From contig WPIO01000014.1 in NCBI GenBank assembly GCA_009760855.2, positions 2,781,501 to 2,845,500 on the forward strand: DNA of 64,000 nucleotides, in the 5' to 3' direction. Below the pieces are notes generated by a model that saw only the letters and a list, made by a program, of their open reading frames with translations, made no database searches and had not been told where the DNA came from. A program made the translations under genes and the position numbers. The first letter of the stretch is position 1. Each line of letters begins with the position of its first letter. Below are positions 12,118-22,300 of the stretch, in pieces. Source of the DNA: Cristatella mucedo. Its lineage: Eukaryota > Bryozoa > Phylactolaemata > Cristatellidae.

Positions 12118-12520
12118 GGTTAAGTTTCCTCAATCGCGATGCACACATCGAGATGCTGGGGGAGTAGATCTAATAGATAGGCTGGAGCCAAAGACTGAAG
12201 AGACCTAAAAGTGAGCGACAAAACCTTGAAGTCGATGATTGTCTGGGAGTCAGTACAGATCGGCGAGAAGTGGTGTGACGTGGCAACTGCGAAGCTCACA
12301 ACAGACAAGCTTAGTTGCAGAGTACACTGTGCATGGCGCCACTAACCGTAGTTGCATGCCGACCCTGTGCATTTCACCCCTAACCATGTTATTCTTGTTG
12401 CTTATTGAGCATGCTAACACTAGCCATTTGATCGTGCTTTGTTTGCAGCGAACGAAAAGTACTTAGAAGGAGGTTGAGTGATCTGAGAGCGCTATATCAA
12501 ATGTATTATTATTATTATCA
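12118..12520 (+). mobile_element. LINE-B fragment with internal inversion
   Basis: Bases 12118-12322 carry a minus-strand LINE-B coding piece (SFAVATSHHFSPICTDSQ, LTFRSLQSLAPAYLLDLLP). This is joined directly at about 12323 to a plus-strand 3' UTR and hairpin tail ending in (ATT)n near 12520. The junction between inverted 5' part and normal 3' part is what twin-primed LINE insertions produce. Confidence 0.65.
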
Positions 12521-13440
12521 TTATTATTACTATCATTTATTTAAAATATTCTTGTACAGCTTTGGAATCGAACGCGTTTATATTACACCTATCTTCATTT
12601 CATTACAGTCGAGTGCTCTCATGCTATCCAGATTGCCTTTGATAGCATTCAGTCCAGTTCTATGCTGCAGTAGCATTTATGCTTTCGTGTCTCACCACTG
12701 CTTCCAGTTTGCGATCATGCCGAATATTTGTAAAGGGCGGCTTTACGTTTTCTATAAGCTGACTGACCTCTATTTGACGTGATGCATTGCATCTCTTGTT
12801 TGCTAAGCGCTGTGGGGTGCAATTACTAATCCGAGAGTGCGTCGAAAGTCTAACAGCAGCTGCTTGTTTGACTTTGCCAGACAACAGGTGCACCCGTCTT
12901 ATCAGAGCGATAAGCTCCTCATGCCACTTGAGCTGCTTAGGCGCCGTTAAAGTGTGGAGCAGCGTGACTGATTGGCTGCGTACGTTTTCGCAAGACCATG
13001 TTTCCAGCAGTTAGCGAATCTGCCAATGACGCCCCGTCGTTATCGAAGTCACTGGAAGCGACCGAGCACCGAAGGTGCAATGCTTCGTCCTCGCTCGTTC
13101 GCAATTGGCTGGTCAGCTTTTGCTATCGGCATTCACGCAAGCGATCGCTTGTCTCGCTTTGCCGGTACCGCCTTCCCTTTCAAATCCTGCTCTGGAGCGT
13201 ACTTTTGCTCGCGACACTGACTGAGGAGTCGTGCCAGCGCCAGCCTAAAGCAGTCGTTTTCGCTGCTGCACGCAGCTGCCTTTCACTATTTGCCATTGCT
13301 TCTATAGAATCTGCACTCATCTAGATTGAATTTTGCACGTGCCGTACCCGCACATGGAAACCAAACCGGAGTATTTGAAACGCCCAATCATTCGCAAGTT
13401 TTGTAAAAAGAAGTAAAACATTTACAAGTTAGCTGATTAC
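12521..13440. other. CpG-richer unassigned region
   Basis: Between 12780 and 13320 the sequence is richer in CpG than its surroundings. It contains overlapping open frames of 75-108 codons with no recognisable domain. Low-complexity-free but unassigned; it could be a decayed element or an unrecognised 5' exon. Confidence 0.25.
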
Positions 13441-13444
13441 ACAG

Positions 13445-13600
13445 CCTCATGTAAATAGCGACAGAAGAACATGAACGACTGTCACCAAAGCTTGCAGTAT
13501 GCAATAAAGAATCTCATAATGCAGGACTCAAACCCGCGACCGTGAATAACGAACACAGCTACAGCTCGGCTAAGACCAAAGGGCAGTGAGCATTACTGCT
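13445..13600 (-). mobile_element. SINE-2 copy
   Basis: On the minus strand it has an A-box-like TTAGCCGAGCTGTAGCTGTG and a B-box-like GGGTTTGAGTCCTGC, followed by the SINE-2 body (GAGATTCTTTATTGC). It matches the copies at about 0.5, 15.75 and 47.9 kb. Confidence 0.6.
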
Positions 13601-13769
13601 TGCCGTCAAACTTCTTGTCACGTTCAGTTGAGGTCACAGAAACCCAAATAAGTCAAAGGAGTCGAGGATGTTAGCATGGAGAATGTGTGAGAGTTGCTGC
13701 GCTTTCTTGAGCGGCTGAGAGCTAGCCAAATATTCCAGCTTATGAGATGAATTCCACCGTGTCCCACCA

Positions 13770-14098
13770 AATCTCCAGACTCAAGTCGTTTAGCGGTGCC
13801 TCAAACCAAACTCAATTCCTTTGGAGGTCTTGCCTGTTGTTCATATATTCGCAAAGCCAGGAACTCATTCCCGACTAACATCAAGACATTCCCTAGACGA
13901 GATTTAAAAAGAAGCTAAACGCGCTCCTAATCTTCACAGCATTAGCAGGGTCATTGAGAAATGTACTTTGTGTGCTTACACTAGCCGAAGCAATGGATAA
14001 TATCACTAATCAAACTGATGTGTATGCTTTACACAATATGTATAGTGCCTAGAGAGCTTAAGTTCTCGGATGACACTTTAAAAATCTATTATTATTAT
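13770..14098 (+). mobile_element. LINE-B 3' fragment
   Basis: It covers the C-terminal codons (tcaattcctttggaggtct, aaagccaggaactcattccc), a deleted 3' UTR, and the hairpin tail (agtgcctagagagcttaagt) with (ATT)n at the right end. It is diverged and carries stops. Confidence 0.65.
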
Positions 14099-14099
14099 C

Positions 14100-15730
14100 A
14101 AAACTCAGTGAAATCAACAAGCTCTGTGCCTAGTCCAAAAAATGAGCTGCACCAGCACTAGCGTGACAAAGGATGCAGCAAAAACCAAAACACAATGAAT
14201 ATTAAAGTATTTGTATTTTATCGTCCACGCCAAGTTGTGCACTCAACGCATACGCATGAAAAGTCGTAAATTTAAAGGTCTTCATGTCAACTAGTAGACA
14301 ATACTCAAGGTCAGCAACACTAATAAACAAGCCTTAAATACGTTCACGGTAGTGTCAAGATGACGGCTAAACACCAATCTCACTGCCGTAAGCTGGACTT
14401 TATTTCGAAAGTATCGCATAAAAAGCTCAAGAGAGTAGGAAAGGGACGTATGACCACAGAAATAGGTAATTCTTATGGAGGCCGGGTTCTTTATTCCTAA
14501 GCAAAAGTAAAGACTAAGAACTGAAGTATAACTCAGTTTTGACCAAGTGTGCTATTGAAATTAATTGCCACAGGAGAATTATTTTACTACTATTTCACCG
14601 GCCGATTCATAATTGCAATAATCATGAAATCAGCAGAAATCTGAAAGTGCAGAGCCGTTAGGCACTGGACAAAAGCAGAAACATACGTGCATACAGAAGT
14701 TTGAGCGTACCATGCTCGATTCGTTCACATAAACTATGGCTTTAGTGGACCGTGCTAAAATTTACCATTTCATGATCAAAATTGTATGCACATTAGGAGG
14801 TTGATGGTGCCTCTGGAGAAGCGCTGTGGACAAAAATCTGCTCTCGTCGGCGACTAATCTAGCACCAACAAGTGAGGAAGTGAAATGAATAGCTGAACGG
14901 AAGGCTGGGTGTGACTATGGTTCTCTGTCTTTGGATACTCTGCCGTGGAGTCAGAAAATGCGTTCAACTCTAACTCTCCTCTGACTCATCTGATGCTCTA
15001 ATTCTCCCAAGCGTAAATATGGCTGTATCACTTGAAGCGCTCGTCTGAAAGCCCCATTATTCCGGTCCAACTTCTTTTAAACCATTAGCGAGATTATCAG
15101 CGTCGCAATGTGCATTGATGATTTTTACAATTATCATGTAAGCCTGAAAACAAACCTATAATTTTTAAAGGAAAAATAATGCACATCCATTTGTTGCATG
15201 CAACATTGTTTCTTATAAAATAGGTTCTCGTTATCATTTACAGTATTCAAATACGCACATACCTCTGCCTACAGGAATGTATGCTTACCTGTTCACTGGC
15301 CCATCAAACGTGGTGGGCACAGCAGCTTCAAAGGTCTAATGTCCTCCTAGCTCAATTGGCAAGTTGTGTTAAATTATGTATGCTAGATATGCATCATCCT
15401 CATAGTTCTTCATCCAAATCCTTACACAGGACAATGTCTTAAGTTTACAATACTTTGAATGTCCTCACGCCCAGCATAATTAAATCGGTGTCGTAGGTAA
15501 TATGCTAGTATATTCTGCAGTATTGTAAAGGTATCGTCCGGATTATGCATTTAACCTTAGAGGCGTGGTCTACTAGCCATGCTCCTACAGCTTTCCTCTG
15601 ATTGACTTCCTTTTAAAGTCGAGGTTGGACGCAAAGCTCATCCTAAGCATGGCCACACCCCTCGCCAGGCCAACCGTGCAATGAGCCATCAAGGTGACAC
15701 GGAGGCTAATTTGCATCATGGCATGGAGCT
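14100..15730. other. No recognisable feature
   Basis: About 1.6 kb of AT-rich sequence without open frames above 60 codons, simple repeats or a family shared elsewhere in the window. Confidence 0.35.
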
Positions 15731-15734
15731 TTTC

Positions 15735-15900
15735 GTCATCAGCAGTGATAGCCAGGAGATAAGGTACTCGCTCTTCACGACCGAGGTCATAGGTTCGAAA
15801 CCTGCAGTGTGCGATCCTTTATTGCCAATTTGAAGCAGTGGTGAAAGCCGTAAAGGCTGTTCTACCTCTATAAAAATGTTGCTATTAAGTCAGCTAATAT
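15735..15900 (+). mobile_element. SINE-2 copy, best preserved head
   Basis: tRNA-like head (gataaggtactcgctcttca) with a clear B box (ggttcgaaacc). The shared body follows (gatcctttattgccaattt, gtgaaagccgtaaaggctgt) and a short A/T-rich 3' end. It is not a tRNA gene: the acceptor stem does not close and the body continues far past tRNA length. Confidence 0.65.
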
Positions 15901-15954
15901 TTATTCTCACGGGTATTAATTACTGTGTCCACACATCGGACTTAGCCAGTGTTG

Positions 15955-18000
15955 TATAACAGTGGCTTCGGCGGCAGTTGTTACTGTAGAATCTCACGGA
16001 GACAAGAACGGGCGAACGTGAGCGGTAAATGAGACTCAAACTTTATTCCCTCAGCTCGTACGTATACCCCCTGGCTGACTCACTGCAGATGGGGTAGTGT
16101 ATCGGTGGCGAGCTACATCCTTGCATCAAAGGCCGGATGCTGTGCTTGGCCGAGGCTGCTGTGCTATTACAACAGCTGAACCAGCAGGCTCACACAACAT
16201 CCCTTCCTCCATAGAAAATGGATATCATAGTCCGCCTGTCTGGCTGGGAAGAGGACGAACCTCATGACTGGACAGTCGTGTAGCCATCGGTTCACTGCCC
16301 ACTTCTCTACTGCCTGCTCCGATGGTGGCCCCCAAAGCCCAAGTTGTTGCCCTGTCCTGCAATACGTTTGGGCTCTATCAGGTGGTTAATCTTGACATTG
16401 AAGGCTTCTGACCAGCTTAACCGGGGGGGGGGGGGAAGGAGGCTCCGTGACAGCCACTCGCAGGAGGCACACGTCAGCTCTGCTACTCGCGAGGAGCCGG
16501 TCATAGAAACTGCCCTGCTTTAGGCAAAGCTGGGACACCACTCCCACAGCCATGCTGCTCCCGCCGGTCACCTTCATGAGAGCCCCGGTGGCCGGTCTCA
16601 TGCGCTCGTCGCCCACCGATCCGTCCCCGCGAAGACCACTGCGGCTCATTATTACGGCCGTATCGTTCCCAGGGTTCCACTCCACTGAGTGGATCCATGG
16701 AGTCGATCTCGTGGTTGTGCTCCTCTATGCTCTGCCTCGAGACGCTCTTGCGGGTGCTCTCCTCCACTAAGACGCTCTCACTGCTTCGCTTCGCCACCGA
16801 GACGTCGTTCTCAAGGGCCCTCATCCGCAGCTCCCCTTCGCCACAGTGACTCTCTCACTGCTGCACTTCGCCACCAAGACGTTGCTGGTGAGGGCATCCT
16901 GCGCATCGTCGAAGGATAGTATCCCCTCGCCGCTGACCGCTAACTCATGGTGATCCTCTGGGGTCTGCATCGAGACTGTTGTGAGGGTGCTCTTCCCCAC
17001 CTTGACGCTCTTGCCACTCTTGCCGCTCCACGGCCGCTGAAATGCTCTCCGTCGCTACAACTATGCGCTACTATACGCAACTATACGCTCTCGCTGCTGT
17101 GCTTCATCCCCGAGAGGTCGTTCTCGAGGGCCGCCTACGCCCAGTCAAGGCTAATATCACAATGCCTCTGGAAGCCGTCGCATGCTGCCCGTCCTCCGTC
17201 TCCGGCTGCTGCAGCTGCGCACTTACTTTGTTCTGGCGCTCCCATACCCGCTTCTCTACCGCTATTGCAGCCCGATAGCTGCGGCAGCTGGATGAGTTCC
17301 GCTCGTCTGCCTGGTTCTTGTGGGCAGTTGACGGTGGGATCGATCAGTGATGAAGCTGGCTCGTTGCATAGCTTTGTCTCGGTCTCGGCTCCTGGTACGC
17401 CGAAACCCCTCGGCCTCAACCTCGGCCAAACTGTCCGTCAACCTCAAGAAAATCAGAATTAACTCATTTCGCAGCTTGTGGTAGTCTTGGTTTACTTCTG
17501 CCGGCTAATCGCCCACTCAGCGTATCGAGTTAACGCCTAGACAAACTGGCACAACATGCTTTAACAGCATCGAAATCTTTAGTCTGGCTTCAGTCTTCTC
17601 TAGCGTTAGAAGCTAAGGCACAAAGTGTCCTCCGCTATTAAATATTTCGTACCTCAGTATAGGCGTTCTGTTTAGGCCATAGAAGGTCCAATAATCTTTT
17701 CGGCACGAGTAAACCATTCTCTGCTACAAATTGTTTTATAGCAGTGGTTCCGGCGGCTGCTGCTCTTATGGAATCTCAAAGAGACACGAGCGGGCGAACG
17801 GTAGTTGTAAACGATACTCAACCATCTGGCTGGGTTCCTGAGTTCTGGGAGCTTGAGTTCCTCTGCTCCTAACCCACGTGAGCGAGCTAAACCATCAAAG
17901 GCAAGAGCGTCGATCTTGCTTCTAGCTCTTTTCCGTACACACTCCATGATGCATGACCTCATTAATCTCTCGAACCCAACTCTTGGTGGCCATTCTTAGG
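15955..18000 (-). mobile_element. Decayed LTR retrotransposon, internally deleted
   Basis: Two imperfect direct repeats bracket about 1.5 kb. Around 15955-16045 and 17737-17825 they share cagtggntnCGGCGGC, then AATCTCA, then CGGGCGAACG. On the minus strand a purine tract GGAGGAAGGGA (16200-16210) lies directly before TGTTGTGTGAGCC (16187-16199), the expected polypurine tract and LTR start. The left LTR contains AATAAA on the minus strand. Just inside the right repeat the minus strand reads TTTGTAGCAGAGAATGGTT, resembling a Metaviridae primer-binding region. The internal part is too short for pol. The right LTR's outer boundary is unclear. Confidence 0.5.
16501..17447 (-). pseudogene. gag-like remnant with internal repeats
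   Basis: Minus-strand frames at 17262-17447, 17135-17419 and 16501-16824 are hydrophilic and charged (Glu/Arg/Ser-rich). The motif ENDVSVAKRSSESVL recurs in degenerate form at about 16766-16826, 16845-16898 and 17083-17135, giving an imperfect repeat of about 50 bp. Position inside the LTR pair suggests a gag region, but no zinc knuckle or capsid motif was seen. The frame continues with disruptions toward the polypurine tract and crosses a G14 run at about 16422. Confidence 0.35.
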
Positions 18001-18139
18001 TTACTACCTCGAAGCAGGTCTCGCTGTAAGACAGACCAAATCAAACTAAGCTAATGCGTCACAGCAGATCTTTCGGGCTGGATTGACAATCCAGGGTGCT
18101 CCAGCACCATAGATAAAGCCAAATCAGGCAAGGGTCATG

Positions 18140-18370
18140 ATCGCCGCTATCACTGGGAGCTGCTCCTTGGCACTCTATGAGTGGCAGCTGACCCTCTTCT
18201 TCCTTCGGTTGTGCGACTGTGAGCACCGGTCGGGCTTTGCTTTGTGTCTATTTTATCAGCCAATACTTTGGGGGCGGGAGGCAAAGGTAAGATTTCTTGA
18301 AATGTGAGGCAACATGAAAACTGGATTTCGAGGAGCATTTCTTGCATTTGAAACAGCCACTCTGCTACGC
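18140..18370 (-). other. Possible gag-like coding remnant
   Basis: The minus-strand frame contains ESVAEWLFQMQEMLLEIQF, reminiscent of LTR-retrotransposon gag, followed by a Pro/Ser/Arg-rich stretch. It lies on the 5' side of the LTR element, so it may belong to another, older insertion. Weak evidence only. Confidence 0.25.
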
Positions 18371-18373
18371 TTT

Positions 18374-18560
18374 CATAACAATAATAATAATAATAATAAT
18401 GTACTTGATAAAGCGCCCTCAGAGAACTTAATCTCTTTCTAGGCGCTTTACATTTGCTGCAAAGGGAAATGCAATTGAATGGTAAGTAAAATATCATGCT
18501 TGAAAAACAAACAAAATGAATAAAATCGTTAGGGGTGACATGCACAGGGTCGGCATGCAA
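18374..18560 (-). mobile_element. LINE-B 3' end, 5'-truncated
   Basis: An (AAT)n tract, then cttgataaagcgccctc, agagaacttaatctct, aggcgctttacatttgctgc and 3' UTR up to cagggtcggcatgcaa. About 190 bp is present. Confidence 0.8.
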
Positions 18561-18675
18561 GTCAACAAGAACATGCTACACATTGTTTTTAACTCTATTG
18601 GCAGCATGTCAGAACTACTCAATCCTCTGAGAAAAACGTTCGATTCGACCAGTCTACATTCGAAACTCCTTTGGA

Positions 18676-18679
<4 letters not shown>

Positions 18680-18710
<31 letters not shown>
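18680..18710. repeat. (TC)n microsatellite
   Basis: Uninterrupted TC dinucleotide tract of about 31 bp, located 370 bp before the SLC13 copy 2 start codon. Confidence 0.95.
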
Positions 18711-18713
<3 letters not shown>

Positions 18714-19080
18714 CGCTAATCCTCTAGTACTAGTCTGAATACGGGGAGCACTGCTAAAGGTCTCAGCAACCTTATCAGCGGTCGCAGCCATTACTGTGGT
18801 TCGGCAGCACGGTCCTCATCGGTGCTACGATAATAGTATATCGGTGACGCGCGTCGTTTAATCATTGAAGGTCACAGCCGACTGGATGTTCACTTGAGAG
18901 ACTGGCGAATGCCGGTCAGGCTGGTTGGTGCCGCTGTCGCTTTCGCTGGTCACCGACAGACTCGGATTTAGACTCACAACCTGCTTTGCCAGCGTGTGTG
19001 CTATTAGACGTGGCTGAACCCTGCTCGCGAGTCCTATTTCCGAATCGCTTGCACCTCGTCGGTGAGCCTGCGGCTTAGGA

Positions 19081-19212
19081 ATGGTGCTCGCCAGCTGTCG
19101 ACGGTTCTGGAAGGCAACTTGGGCTTGTCGAACTACTTTGACGATGTTGTTGACCCCATTGCTGCTGTTGATTCTGCTTCCGCTCCGTGAAACTATTGGT
19201 GTTACAAAAGAG
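19081..19212 (+). CDS. SLC13 copy 2 exon 1 (start)
   Basis: 44 codons from ATG to a consensus GTAAGT donor, phase 0. The product starts MVLASCRRFWKATWA and runs into the helix LLTPLLLLILLPL, matching the SLC13 N-terminus in length and composition. This ATG is chosen because it gives the usual short cytosolic N-terminus; a non-coding upstream exon is possible. Confidence 0.8.
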
Positions 19213-19280
19213 GTAAGTGCTCGTTGCGAGTGCAATATGTCTACTCCTCATGCTAACCGTGAGGTGGCAGTGCTTCTTTT

Positions 19281-19350
<70 letters not shown>

Positions 19351-22300
19351 AGACGGTATCGAGTAGAGGGGCAGACAGGACAATCCGGCAGGAGAAACAT
19401 CCCGACCTTTAATGAGACTGGTGGTAGTCGGAGCTGGCTTATTAGAAATGATTTCGCGGCCTATCGGCACAGGAAAACTAATATCATAAAGAAAATTGGT
19501 TTTGAATGCTTGTATTTTTCAGAAGACCAATCGTATTTTTTTAAATGTTCAATGCAGACCTGATCAGTTTATGCAATTTAGCTACCAGCACTTGCTTCCT
19601 GGTATCTTTCTATTTCTATAGCCTTATGTATGCGCATAAATATAAATCTCTCTCTCAATATATATACATTTATTCTGGTATAGGAATGCATGCATAGGCG
19701 TACACGCATGTGTTAAGTACGTGCACATAATAGCCACCTAGTAGCTGGAGGCGTTTAATAATTGAAGTGGTGCAAGTAGCTGAGGGGTGCTGACCTTAGG
19801 ATGCGTTGGGAGATGCGCCATTTGGAAGCAGGGATATCTATGTCACTCATTTATAGCTTTTATTGCGCGTTGCCTCGTCTCAGCGGTAGAGCCTAGAGGG
19901 GCAGTAGTTCCCTTCCCCACGTTAGTCATGTCGCCGGGCGGTGACAGGTGCCAACATCCATAACCCCGCTAGCACCCAGGGGGACGGCGTATATAAGGAC
20001 GATTTCCGTCGGCTATTCTGGTCCAACACTCCGCGGAGAGCACGTAGCAACGGTCACGGATAGACACCAGCCTTATTTCTGGTGACACAAGCACCGAGAC
20101 ATTTTTCTAACCTGGTCGCTCTCCCCACATACCCTCGATATGGGAACGGCGCTGGGCAATGTCCGCCAGATTATCTTGCTGCGAAGATATCATTCGCAGT
20201 TCATAAGTTTACCAAAACATATTATAGGAATACGTTTGTTTAGAAGCCTCAGAGAAGGAATGACTCTCGGCACTTTATATATGCCCTAACGGGAGCGTGC
20301 AGTGCGGCTAGCGATAGCAGCGACAGCACTCACGAGCACGTAAGGAGAGTTCACAAAGACCCAACACATGCTGATAGGAAAAGTGCATTTTTTGCTTCTT
20401 TTCAAGTTTCATAACGTCAGGAGATGTAGTGACGCCAATAAAAAGTGAGTTCCAGGCTTTGGGAGCTTAGGAGCTGGAGGTACGGTCTTCAAATAATTTG
20501 AGGCTGGTTTGAGGCATAGCTAAATGTCGTGAGGAAGAAGAGTGAGTGGCAAGATGCCGAGCCTGATAAGCGAGTAGTTCTCATCGTTAGGCTGGAGCGA
20601 GCGCATGAAGAGACCTGCAAGTAAATGAGAACAGCCTGAAGTCGAAACACAGTTTGATTGGGAGGCAGTGCAGGCCTGTAGAAAGTAGTGTAATGTGGCA
20701 CCTGCGACACTCACGACAGTCAAGTATGGCTGTAGAGCGCTCACGACAGTCAAGTATGGCTGCAGACCGTTGCACCGACTATTAGTGCCTTCTTGCATAG
20801 GCCGGTAGACTAGCAAGATGTGAGTTACAGAAGTCGACGTGGAAAGCCGCAAGCACATGGACCCACCGGGATGTGGTATCCCTGTCTAAGCGGGCCGACA
20901 TTTTCCAATGTTATACAGCTGAAAGTAGTCGGACGTGACTACGATGCTTATTGGGAGCACCCGAATTTTGTTTAGACGCTACAGGAGATGCATTTGCCGT
21001 TTTCTGCGTAGCAATAGGTTTGCCCGTGACTAGAAAGACAATGTAATTTAATGTAATGTATCTCCATTTGTAGCTCCACAAAACCACAAAGATTAAATGG
21101 TGTTACGCTGGAAAGTTTCTATAGCACACTCAAATTGTAAGCGGCTTTTGGTACCTGCGGTAGCCAAATGACTTTATCCGAGGAAACAAAGAGAACGTGA
21201 GCAGCATAGCTGAGTCAGGAGGGCAATCGAGGAAGTGAGTCGCATGGAAGTAGCAGCTCAGGATGACTGGAAAGGATGTGCCACAGTCAGAAAAATGAGA
21301 ACACATGTCATTGTGTAAGAAAATATGGAATTGCGCTCCATTGTCAAAGACCTGCAGAGCAAAAACTTCTGTCGTCATTGGTTTTTAAGCCATAGGAATG
21401 TAGCAGCTAATTTATTGTCTGTAGATGTATGGGTACGAGGAGGCTGGTGCAGCAGGTCAGCTAGATATGATGGAGCCAAGCAGTGGCAGGCCTAAAGGCT
21501 CAGGATAAGAGCTTTACTCTGTATTTGTTGATCAACCCGAGCCATCGCAGCTACTCCAGCAAAGGAGACACATGGCTAAGCCTGTGAGACTTGCTAGCTA
21601 GCCTTGCAATCATATCCATCACCAGCTGGGGTTGCCTAATAGGTTTTTGCGTTAGTCCAGCCAAAATTGAATTGCAATAATTCAGCATAGACTGAACCAG
21701 GAAGCCATTGGCAGTTTTTTGCTAGCCACCATGTTATACAGGGCTAGTTTTAAAGTCATTCAATCTGAGAAAGTTGTTTGCCGTCCTATTACGAGAGTCA
21801 GCAATACCTGCAGCAAAGGAGCTGAGAGATTGGCGTACTGGAAGGTCTGGAGCGATTTAAGCACAAGTAAAGTTGTGCGTGATCTGCTTTAAAATGAAAG
21901 CCTAGATATTAAAAATAATACATTTGATATTGTGTCATCAGAGAACTCAATCTCTATCTATTCAATTTAAATTTGCTGCAAAGGAAGCACGAATGAATAG
22001 TTACTTTTATACCGTGCCCGGCGATCGCTTCGGCAAGTAAGAGAGCATAAGTTGCGAAAAGAAGTAAAACAAAATTAGTCCATGGGGTACCCCGTACTTT
22101 AGTGGTTTCTCACATGATTTTTGTCCGTTAGCATCAATGCTCTGGAGTCTCCCACTGAGATAAGACCTTAACCATAGCAGTGCAGTGCCTGCGATGTCTA
22201 GGCGAGATGGCAGGCGCTCGACAAAGACTTTGGGATCAATAGTATCACACGCTGTTGAAAGATTTAGAAACAACCAAACACAGACACTCTACGTAAGCCT

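Noticed and set aside
15735-15900. A functional tRNA gene
   Set aside because: A B box is present, but no cloverleaf with closed acceptor stem, and the sequence continues as a repeated SINE body.
16386-16770. Several overlapping open frames on both strands in GC-rich DNA
   Set aside because: High GC lowers stop frequency; only the minus frame in line with the LTR element was retained, and at low confidence.
19081-19563. A single 160-codon plus frame including Arg-Glu repeats
   Set aside because: Only the first 44 codons are an exon; a consensus donor follows and the RE repeats come from the (AG)n tract.
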